From positions 124,001 through 188,000 of the forward strand of contig NZ_QKQV01000002.1 in NCBI RefSeq assembly GCF_003233725.1: 64,000 nucleotides of DNA. The letters run 5' to 3'. Numbering within the stretch: position 1 is the first letter of the stretch; every line of letters begins with the position of its first letter. Position numbers and translations under genes: made by a program. Under the pieces are notes generated by a model. It was given only the letters and a program-made list of their open reading frames with translations, was not told the DNA's origin and ran no database searches. Origin of the DNA: Mesonia sp. K7 (GTDB lineage Bacteria > Bacteroidota > Bacteroidia > Flavobacteriales > Flavobacteriaceae). Shown here piece after piece: positions 52,477-59,870 of the stretch.

Positions 52477-54636
52477 TTAATTACGAATTTTTCCTTCCAA
52501 GTCTAGCAAAAAAGCATAGTCTTCGGCCACTTCCTTAAGCGCGTCAAAACGCCCAGAAGCTCCACTATGACCTGTTTCCATATTGGTGTGGAATAATAAT
52601 TTCTTGTTGTCTGTTTTATATTCCCTCAATTTTGCCACCCATTTTGCTGGTTCCCAGTATTGTACTTGAGAATCATGTAATCCCGTGGTTACCAAAACGT
52701 TAGGGTAATTTTGTTTTTTTACGTTATCGTAGGGTGAATAGGCGTTAATATATTCATAATATTTCTGATCGTTGGGATTTCCCCATTCATCATATTCTCC
52801 TGTCGTAAGCGGAATGCTATCGTCAAGCATCGTTGTGGTTACATCCACAAACGGAACTGCAGCAATCACACCGTTATACAGTTCTGGGTTGGTGTTAAGA
52901 ATTACCCCCATTAACAAACCGCCAGCTGAACCGCCCATGGCATACATATGTTGAGGTGATGAATAGTTTTGCTCGATAAGGTATTTTGTACAATCAACAA
53001 AATCGGTAAACGTGTTCATTTTATGTAACATTTTACCGTTTTCATACCAATCTCTACCCAAGTATTCTCCTCCTCTAACGTGCGCTATAGCAAAAATAAA
53101 ACCTCGATCCAGCAAACTCAATCTACTTATCGAAAATGATGGGTCTATGGTATTTCCATAACTGCCATAACCGTAAATCAACGTCGGATTTTTACCGTCC
53201 CGCTTGATGCCTTTGCGATAGACCAACGAAATAGGAACTTTGGTATTGTCTCGTGCCGTTGCCCAAATTCGCTCGGAAGCGTAATTATTTTTATCAAAAT
53301 TTGGATCTAAAATTTCCTGCTCTTTTTTGATTTCCGAAGTTTTATTTTCCATATCAAAATCGATCACTGAAGCAGGAGTCGTCATCGAGTTGTACTTGTA
53401 ACGCAATATTTGCGTATCAAAATCGGGATTGGTACTGGTATAAGCGGTATAGGTTTCGTTATCGAAGGGCAAGTAATAATCGGCTTTTTCGTCCCAACGC
53501 ATGATTCTAATTTTATTTAACCCATTAAAACGTTCAGAAACCACCAAGTAATTCTTGAAAATATCGATTCCCTCTAACAAAACATCATCGCGATGCGGAA
53601 TCACTTCTTGCCAATTTTCTTTTTCGGTAGCCGAAATCGGCGTTTTTTGAAGTTTGAAATTGGTTGCTTTATCTATATTGGTCAGAATATAAAAATGATC
53701 TTTGTAATGCGAAATGCTGTATTCTAAACCTCTTTCTCTAGGTTGAAAAATTTTAAATTCACCATCAGGTTGATTGGCATCTAAAATTCGATATTCATCA
53801 GACATCGTACTTCCTGAAGCAATAATGATGTACTGATGTGATTTCGATTTATACACATAAGCATTAAATGTTTCATCTTTTTCTTCAAAAACTAAAACAT
53901 CATTTGCTGGATTTTCACCGAGTTTGTGCTTAAAAATTTGATTAGCACGAAGGGTTTGTTCATCTTTCCGACTGTAAAACAAGGTTTGGTTATCATTTGC
54001 CCAACTTGAGCTTCCCGTGGTATTTTCTATTTTTGTGGGTAGAATTTCTCCTGTTTTCATGTTTTTTACCTGAATGGTATATTTTCTTCGACTCACGGTA
54101 TCAACCCCAAAAGCAATCTTTTGGTTATCCGGACTCACATTTAAACCTCCTAATTGGTAGTAACTGTGACCTTCGGCCATTTGATTTACATCAAATAAAA
54201 TTTCCTCATCATTGTCTAAGCTTTCTTTTTTACGTGCATAAATGGGGTAATCTTTTCCTTTTTCGTATCGGGTGTAATACCAATAACCACGAAGTTTATA
54301 AGGCACAGAACTGTCATCTTCTTTTATTCTACCTTTAATTTCCTGGAATAACTTCTCCTGAAAATCTTTGGTATGTGCCGTCATTTTATCGTTGTATTCA
54401 TTTTCTGCTTCGAGGTAAGCAATCACTTCTGGATTTTCGCGATCGTTCAGCCAATAATAATTATCGATGCGCACATCACCGTGTTTTTCTAGTTTCTTTT
54501 CTATTTTTTTTGCTTTCGGCGGAATAATTTCAGTTTTATTCATTTCTTGATCTTGGTTTTTACAAGCTCCCAATAAAAGGAACAAAGCATACAAATGAAA
54601 CAATTTTACCCGAGACCTACTTAATTTTAACGGCAT
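52477..54636 (-). CDS. prolyl oligopeptidase family (S9) lipoprotein
   Basis: Serine peptidase of 719 residues: lipoprotein signal (LYALFLLLGAC, Cys about 24), beta-propeller (about 85-430), and C-terminal alpha/beta-hydrolase domain. The nucleophile Ser is in MYAMGGSAGGLLMG, the Asp in TTGLHDSQVQYWEP, and the His in NMETGHSGASGRF. YGYGSYGNTIDPSFSISRLS is typical of oligopeptidase B/PREP. It probably trims Pro- or Arg-containing peptides at the cell surface or in the periplasm. I start at 54636; the longer frame to 54723 adds residues before the lipoprotein signal and would overlap the divergent ybaB. Confidence 0.92.
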   Translation of the reverse strand: MPLKLSRSRVKLFHLYALFLLLGACKNQDQEMNKTEIIPPKAKKIEKKLEKHGDVRIDNYYWLNDRENPEVIAYLEAENEYNDKMTAHTKDFQEKLFQEIKGRIKEDDSSVPYKLRGYWYYTRYEKGKDYPIYARKKESLDNDEEILFDVNQMAEGHSYYQLGGLNVSPDNQKIAFGVDTVSRRKYTIQVKNMKTGEILPTKIENTTGSSSWANDNQTLFYSRKDEQTLRANQIFKHKLGENPANDVLVFEEKDETFNAYVYKSKSHQYIIIASGSTMSDEYRILDANQPDGEFKIFQPRERGLEYSISHYKDHFYILTNIDKATNFKLQKTPISATEKENWQEVIPHRDDVLLEGIDIFKNYLVVSERFNGLNKIRIMRWDEKADYYLPFDNETYTAYTSTNPDFDTQILRYKYNSMTTPASVIDFDMENKTSEIKKEQEILDPNFDKNNYASERIWATARDNTKVPISLVYRKGIKRDGKNPTLIYGYGSYGNTIDPSFSISRLSLLDRGFIFAIAHVRGGEYLGRDWYENGKMLHKMNTFTDFVDCTKYLIEQNYSSPQHMYAMGGSAGGLLMGVILNTNPELYNGVIAAVPFVDVTTTMLDDSIPLTTGEYDEWGNPNDQKYYEYINAYSPYDNVKKQNYPNVLVTTGLHDSQVQYWEPAKWVAKLREYKTDNKKLLFHTNMETGHSGASGRFDALKEVAEDYAFLLDLEGKIRN

Positions 54637-54675
54637 ATTTTTTAATTTTGAGGAAAATCTAAAAATACAAAAATT

Positions 54676-54999
54676 ATGTTTGGAGATATGATGGGTATGA
54701 TGAATAAACTTAAAGAAGCCCAAGCCAAAGTAGAAGCTACAAAAAAAAGACTGGATACCGTAACGATTGAAGAGACTTCTTCAGACCAACTTTTATCAGT
54801 TACAATTACGGCAAATCGAAAAATAAAGAATATTTCTGTAGCTGACGAACTGTTAGAAGACAAAGAACAGCTCGAAGATTATTTGGTGTTAACCATAAAC
54901 AAAGCCATCGAAAAAGCCACTAAAATAAACGAAGACGAACTTGCCGCAGTCGCCAAAGAAGGGATGCCCAATATTCCCGGAATGGATATGTTTAAATAG
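54676..54999 (+). CDS. ybaB: YbaB/EbfC nucleoid-associated protein
   Basis: Small DNA-binding protein of 107 residues. The N-terminal helix [20 protein letters not shown], the central strands [20 protein letters not shown], and the final helix with [20 protein letters not shown], ending in the Gly-Pro-Met-rich [12 protein letters not shown], are the family layout; dimers form tweezers on DNA. It is divergent from the peptidase across 39 nt. The usual partners dnaX and recR are not adjacent. Confidence 0.92.
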   Translation: MFGDMMGMMNKLKEAQAKVEATKKRLDTVTIEETSSDQLLSVTITANRKIKNISVADELLEDKEQLEDYLVLTINKAIEKATKINEDELAAVAKEGMPNIPGMDMFK

Positions 55000-55052
55000 T
55001 TTTATGTATGAGAAATTAGAAAATAGGTGTTAGATTTGAGATTTTAAAGTTA

Positions 55053-56009
55053 ATGTTAACAGAAAAGAATAGTAAAATATTACTTTGGGTAGGTTTAGCC
55101 CTCTTATTATTAGGTGTTATTTTCTTCCTTTGGAAGGAAAGTATTAGCTTTTCTACAAAAATAAATTCTAATAAAGCTGCTCAATTTGGAGATTTAATTG
55201 GAGGAATTGTTGGCTCACTTTGGTCTTTAGCAGGTGTTATTCTTTTTTATGTGGCATTAACAGAACAGAGGACAGATATTCAAATTAATAGAAAGGCATT
55301 AGAAGCACAAGTTCAAGCCTTAAATCAACAAATTCAAGAATTTGAATTGCAAAGATCCGAGCTTACCGAAACGAGAAAAGTTTTTGAGGAACAATCTGAA
55401 ACTCTAAAAATCCAACGATTCGAAAACACTTTTTTTCAGCTTTTGTCTCTACATCATGAATTAATAGATAAGTTAAATTTCAGTCTACATGAAATAAATT
55501 TTGGATTAAGAAATTATGAAAGTAGAGAAGTTTTATCAGAAGCATCAGCTAAATTAGATAACAAGATAGAAAGAAGTAATTTAATTTCGCAAAGAAATTC
55601 CTCAGGAGGATATACTTATATTGAAAATCCACCTGACTCAATATATAGTTCAGAGGAAAGATTGCTAGATGTTTATAAACAATTTTATTTTGAAGATTTT
55701 AAACAAATTTTAAGTCATTATTTTAGGAATATTTATCATATTTTTAAGTTTATATATAAATCAGAATTAATAATAAATTCAAAAAAACAATTTTATGCTT
55801 CAATTGTTAGAGCACAATTATCTTCTGACGAATTATTTTTAATATTATATAACTCTTTACAAAAAGATTTAGGGTATCCTAATTTTTTGTTTTTGATTAA
55901 AGAATTTGATATTATGCAAAATTTTGATTTTCGTATTATTGAAAAACATAAATTTCATAAAGAAATATACAATAATAAAATCAAAGATGTAAAACCAGAT
56001 TTTGATTAA
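55053..56009 (+). CDS. putative phage abortive-infection protein (AbiC-like)
   Basis: Protein of 318 residues: two membrane helices (about 9-26 and 46-68), a coiled coil (about 72-125, NRKALEAQVQALNQQIQEFE), and a C-terminal domain with QRFENTFFQLLSLHHELIDK, FKQILSHYFRNIYHIFKFIY and SDELFLILYNSLQK. This order matches the putAbiC family of putative abortive-infection proteins. The second half is visibly more AT-rich than its neighbours and the gene stands between two housekeeping genes, which suggests it was acquired. Anti-phage activity is known for few relatives; here it is inferred. Confidence 0.78.
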   Translation: MLTEKNSKILLWVGLALLLLGVIFFLWKESISFSTKINSNKAAQFGDLIGGIVGSLWSLAGVILFYVALTEQRTDIQINRKALEAQVQALNQQIQEFELQRSELTETRKVFEEQSETLKIQRFENTFFQLLSLHHELIDKLNFSLHEINFGLRNYESREVLSEASAKLDNKIERSNLISQRNSSGGYTYIENPPDSIYSSEERLLDVYKQFYFEDFKQILSHYFRNIYHIFKFIYKSELIINSKKQFYASIVRAQLSSDELFLILYNSLQKDLGYPNFLFLIKEFDIMQNFDFRIIEKHKFHKEIYNNKIKDVKPDFD

Positions 56010-56056
56010 TCCCAATCCGTAAAGCTAATTGCAAAAAAATTTTCACTATATATTCT

Positions 56057-57079
56057 TCAAACTTTCAACGCTCCTAAAACCTCCAAAAACTCTTGATGTT
56101 TTTCTGCCGTATAATCTAAATGCGTAACGACCCGTAATTTCCCATTCCCCATATTGCTAATGACCACATTTTTTTCTTGTAACTGCTGCATAAATTTTTC
56201 CTCATCAATACTATCTTTCAAATAGAAAATGACAATATTGGTTTCAATCGGTTCGACACTTTTTACATACGAAAGCGTTTGTAACTTCACTCCTATTTCC
56301 TGGGCTCGTTGGTGATCTTCTGCCAATCGATCGATATGGTGATCTAAAGCATAAATTCCAGCAGCAGCGAGATAACCTACCTGTCGCATTCCGCCGCCTA
56401 AAACTTTACGTACACGCATAGCTTGTACCATATAACGGTCATCGCCTACCAAAACCGAACCAATCGGAGCTCCCAAACCTTTAGATAGACAAATAGAGAT
56501 TGTGTCAAATAATTCGCCATATTGTTTTGGAGTTTCATTTTTAGCCACCAAAGCATTAAACAACCGAGCTCCATCAAGGTGATAACCCAACTGATGTTTT
56601 TCGCAGACTTGTTTGATTCTTTTGATTTCTTCAATATCATAACAAGCACCACCACCTTTATTGGTCGTGTTTTCGATACAAACCAAGCGCGTAAACGGAC
56701 TGTGATAAAAATCTGGCGGATTGATAGCTTCTTCTACCTGTTCGGCAGTAATCATACCGCGATGGCCATCTACCAATTTACAAGAAACCCCACTGTTAAA
56801 CGAAACGCCACCACCTTCATAATTATAAACGTGCGCCCATTTGTCACAAATAAGCTGCTCGCTTGGGTGAGTATGCATTTTTATAGCTGCTTGGTTCGCC
56901 ATCGAACCTGTCGGGAAAAACAAGGCTTGACTTTTCCCAAACATTTCGGCCACACGCATTTCCAATTCATTTACCGTTGGGTCTTCTTTATACACATCAT
57001 CACCAACCTCGGCGTTCATCATAAAATCCAACATTTCTGGGGTTGGTCTAGTTACGGTATCACTTTTTAAATCGATCAT
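56057..57079 (-). CDS. low-specificity L-threonine aldolase
   Basis: PLP enzyme of 340 residues that splits threonine or allo-threonine to glycine and acetaldehyde. MIDLKSDTVTRPTPEM is the family's N-terminus, ALFFPTGSMANQAAIKMHTH holds the cofactor loop, DGARLFNALVA the Asp/Arg pair, and the Schiff-base lysine is in ICLSKGLGAPIGSVLVG. It is a normal length with no oddity. It is monocistronic and divergent from prfB. Confidence 0.94.
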   Translation of the reverse strand: MIDLKSDTVTRPTPEMLDFMMNAEVGDDVYKEDPTVNELEMRVAEMFGKSQALFFPTGSMANQAAIKMHTHPSEQLICDKWAHVYNYEGGGVSFNSGVSCKLVDGHRGMITAEQVEEAINPPDFYHSPFTRLVCIENTTNKGGGACYDIEEIKRIKQVCEKHQLGYHLDGARLFNALVAKNETPKQYGELFDTISICLSKGLGAPIGSVLVGDDRYMVQAMRVRKVLGGGMRQVGYLAAAGIYALDHHIDRLAEDHQRAQEIGVKLQTLSYVKSVEPIETNIVIFYLKDSIDEEKFMQQLQEKNVVISNMGNGKLRVVTHLDYTAEKHQEFLEVLGALKV

Positions 57080-57140
57080 AAAATTTCAGCTTAAAGCGGA
57101 ATTAAATCTATAAAATCTTTTTCAATCTCACACTAAAATC

Positions 57141-57148
57141 TATTTTTG
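57141..57148 (+). promoter_or_regulatory. -7 box of prfB
   Basis: TATTTTTG matches TAnnTTTG and ends 24 nt before the prfB ATG at 57173. Confidence 0.55.
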
Positions 57149-57172
57149 TTTATCTAAATTGAAATTGAAGCA

Positions 57173-58271
57173 ATGATTACACAAGAAAACATACAAAACT
57201 TAAGAGATCGTGTCACCGCCCTAAAACAATATCTTTGACATCGATGCAAAGAAAATAGAAATCTCTAATGAAGAGGAAAAAACTTTTGCTCCCGACTTTT
57301 GGGACAATCCACAAGAAGCTGAAAAGTTATTACAATCGCTTAACGCAGAAAAAAAATGGGTGCAAGACTATGAAAAAGCCATCACACTGGTTGATGACTT
57401 AGAAGTCATGTACGAATTTTACAAAGAAGAAGGCGCTACCGAACAAGAGCTTAACGAAAGTTTTGACAACGCAAAAAATCACTTAGAAGATATCGAGTTT
57501 AGAAATATGCTTTCTACTGAGGGTGATAATCTTCCTGCTGTTTTACAAATTACTGCCGGCGCTGGCGGAACAGAAAGTTGCGATTGGGCAAGTATGCTGA
57601 TGCGGATGTATTTGATGTGGGCAGAAAAAGAAGGCTACAAAGTCAAAGAACTCAATTATCAAGATGGTGATGTTGCTGGAATTAAAACCGTAACCCTTGA
57701 GATACAAGGAGATTATGCTTTTGGGTGGTTAAAAGGTGAAAATGGTGTACATCGCTTGGTGCGTATTTCTCCGTTTGATAGCAATGCCAAACGTCACACG
57801 TCGTTTGCTTCGGTGTATGTGTATCCGTTGGTAGACGATACGATCGAAATTGAAATTAATCCTGCTGATATCGAAATTACCACTGCTCGATCAAGTGGTG
57901 CTGGTGGACAAAACGTGAATAAAGTGGAAACCAAAGTACAGTTGGTACATAAACCTACGGGTATTCAGATTTCGTGTTCAGAAACGCGCTCACAACACGA
58001 CAACCGAGCAAGAGCAATGCAAATGTTAAAATCGCAGTTGTATGAAATAGAACTTCAAAAACAACTCGAACAACGCGAAGATATTGAAGCTAGTAAAAAG
58101 AAAATTGAATGGGGTTCACAAATTAGAAACTATGTGATGCATCCTTATAAATTGGTTAAAGATGTTAGAACCAGTGAAGAAACTGCCAATGTAGATGATG
58201 TGATGGACGGAAATATAGACCGCTTTTTAAAAGCTTACTTGATGTTTATGGGACAACGAGACGAGGTATAA
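57173..58271 (+). CDS. prfB: peptide chain release factor 2, with programmed +1 frameshift
   Basis: RF2 of 365 residues after the shift, terminating translation at UGA and UAA. Translation starts at 57173 ([14 protein letters not shown]...), reaches CTT at 57233, meets TGA at 57236 and must slip +1 to read GAC at 57237; from there the frame is open to 58271. The tripeptide anticodon SPF is in [13 protein letters not shown] and the catalytic GGQ in [15 protein letters not shown]. The first 21 codons lie in a different frame from the rest and are easily missed. Low RF2 promotes the slip, giving autoregulation. Confidence 0.95.
57230..57239 (+). other. prfB programmed frameshift site
   Basis: TATCTTTGAC is the conserved slippery core (CTT-TGA-C). 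The Shine-Dalgarno-like AGGGGG that precedes it in E. coli is absent; the bases here are AAAACAA. Confidence 0.93.
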
Positions 58272-58365
58272 GTCTGAAATTTAAGATATGGGATTCTATA
58301 CTTGATTTTAAATTTCAAAAAAGTCTTTTTAACTTTAAAACTTTCAACTTTAAACATAGATAAAA

Positions 58366-58707
58366 ATGATCAAAATATACCACAACCCTAGATGTAGTAA
58401 ATCAAGAGAAGGATTACAGGTTCTGGAGGATTCAGGAAAAGACTTTCTCATTGTAAAATACCTAGATACTCCGTTAACCAAAGAAGAAATAAAAGATGTC
58501 CTAAAAAAATTAGGTATAAAAGCTATTGAACTTGTACGAACCAAAGAAAGCATTTGGAAAGAGAATTACAAAGGCAAAAAACTTTCGGAAGCTCAAATTA
58601 TTGATGCAATGACCAAACACCCCAAGCTTATCGAAAGACCAATTATCGTAAAAGATGATAAAGCAATTATTGGTCGCCCAACCGAAAAAATAAAGGAGTT
58701 TATCTAG
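58366..58707 (+). CDS. arsC: ArsC-family arsenate reductase-like protein
   Basis: Thioredoxin-fold protein of 113 residues of the glutaredoxin-linked ArsC family. YHNPRCSKSREGLQVLEDSG has the catalytic Cys and following basic residues; LVRTKESIWKENY and IERPIIVKDDKAIIGRPTEK carry family positions, including the Arg in RPI. It may reduce arsenate, but no ars operon is near and relatives (YffB/Spx-like) have other roles. It starts 94 nt after prfB; the gap holds three near-repeats of AACTTT(A/C)A. Confidence 0.85.
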   Translation: MIKIYHNPRCSKSREGLQVLEDSGKDFLIVKYLDTPLTKEEIKDVLKKLGIKAIELVRTKESIWKENYKGKKLSEAQIIDAMTKHPKLIERPIIVKDDKAIIGRPTEKIKEFI

Positions 58708-58804
58708 ATTTCAATAAAAGGGTATTGATATAGTTTAACGCTATTTTAACGGCAAAAGTACAGTTTCATAAGTATATTAAGCATTCACCTTAAAACCTAT
58801 AGTT

Positions 58805-59179
58805 ATGAAAAAAATAGTCGTATTATTCATATTTATGATGGGAAGTTTTTCGTTACATGCACAATTTATATCAAAAGATATAGTTCCTGAACACATTCAA
58901 GAAAGAGTTGAAAATCAAGTAGACTATCTTGCAAAAGAACTCGCACTTTCAGGAAAACAGTATACATTGATGAAAAACAAGCTTCTTGATTTTGAAATGA
59001 AAGAGCAGAAATTAGTGAACAGTGATTTACCGTTGAAAGAAAAAAATAAGTCTATTGCTGCTCTTGATATAGAAAAAATAAGAGAAGTGAGGGATATCCT
59101 TACCAAAACACAGTATGATAAGTATGTGCAGATTGTAAAAGAACAACGGAAAAACAATCTTGAAAACATAAGAAATTAA
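58805..59179 (+). CDS. small exported helical protein, Spy/LTxxQ-like
   Basis: Protein of 124 residues with a signal peptide (about 1-19, ending SLHAQ) and an all-helical charged mature part (LAKELALSGKQYTLMKNKLL, KEKNKSIAALDIEKIREVRD, TKTQYDKYVQIVKEQRKN). The helix pattern, with LSGKQ in place of LTxxQ, resembles periplasmic Spy/CpxP-type proteins. The following gene, 52 nt on, has the same build, so the two are probably paralogues or partners in envelope stress. Function is inferred from pattern only. Confidence 0.75.
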   Translation: MKKIVVLFIFMMGSFSLHAQFISKDIVPEHIQERVENQVDYLAKELALSGKQYTLMKNKLLDFEMKEQKLVNSDLPLKEKNKSIAALDIEKIREVRDILTKTQYDKYVQIVKEQRKNNLENIRN

Positions 59180-59231
59180 CTTTTGGCACGTTTTTAGATT
59201 TATACACTACAAACAATTAAAAATAAAAATT

Positions 59232-59723
59232 ATGAAAAAAATAATTTTAAGTGCATTTATCGCTATTTTCAGTATAGGAATAAGCCAAGCACAAGAAAGA
59301 CCAGCAAAAGCAGAACGTGCTGAGCGTGTTGCAAAAGTAGAAGCTAGAGCAGAAATTAGAAGAGATCACGTGAAAGACGAATTAAATCTTACAGAAAATC
59401 AAGGCCAAAGAATTAAAGCCATCAATATGAATTCTAAAGAGGAAATCAAAAAGATTATGGCGATGGATGAATTGACAAGAGATCAGAAAAAAGCAAGAAT
59501 AGATGCGATTCAAGAAAATAAACAAGCACAAATTGAAGCTGTACTAGACAAAGACCAAAAGAAGAAGTACAAAGAAATGCTTGAGAGAAGAAAAGAGCAT
59601 AGAAAAGCTAATGCCGAAAGAATGAAAAATCGCAGAAAAATGCTGAAAGACAGAAAAGAAGACATCGAAGATCGGCAAAGAGATATGAGAAAACGTAAGG
59701 TTGAAGTGGAAATTGAAGACTAA
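59232..59723 (+). CDS. exported highly charged helical protein, LTxxQ type
   Basis: Protein of 163 residues: signal peptide (about 1-20, ending ISQAQ), then LNLTENQGQRIKAINMNSKE, which contains an LTxxQ-type motif, and LDKDQKKKYKEMLERR, followed by a long single helix very rich in Arg, Lys and Glu up to VEVEIED. It resembles DUF4890/Spy-like proteins of Bacteroidota. Charge repeats in the last 60 residues suggest a stable alpha-helix or coiled coil. It lies 52 nt after a similar gene and before a terminator. Confidence 0.78.
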   Translation: MKKIILSAFIAIFSIGISQAQERPAKAERAERVAKVEARAEIRRDHVKDELNLTENQGQRIKAINMNSKEEIKKIMAMDELTRDQKKARIDAIQENKQAQIEAVLDKDQKKKYKEMLERRKEHRKANAERMKNRRKMLKDRKEDIEDRQRDMRKRKVEVEIED

Positions 59724-59764
59724 ATCTTTCACTACATAAAAACCTAAGTTAAGTTACCCTATTG

Positions 59765-59798
59765 AAAATCTGTAGTTTAATCGCTACAGATTTTTTTT
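59765..59798 (+). terminator. terminator after the small helical proteins
   Basis: AAATCTGTAG, an 8-nt loop, CTACAGATTT and a T tract. Confidence 0.85.
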
Positions 59799-59870
59799 AT
59801 TAAAAAATTAACGATTTTCCTTACAACCTTCCTGTAAAATAGAAGTCATACTCTACAAAGAATAAGTTTT

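Noticed and set aside
56522-57070. Long open frame (182 codons) antisense to threonine aldolase
   Set aside because: It lies wholly within a clear enzyme gene on the other strand, has no family pattern, and its composition mirrors the codon bias of the aldolase.
57236-57238. Early TGA in prfB as a sign of a pseudogene
   Set aside because: It sits in the conserved CTTTGAC programmed frameshift core, and the +1 frame continues as full-length RF2.
58327-58358. Near-tandem AACTTT(A/C)A units before arsC
   Set aside because: Only about three imperfect copies, common in AT-rich intergenic DNA; a similar scrap lies near 4180. Not enough to call a regulatory or mobile repeat.
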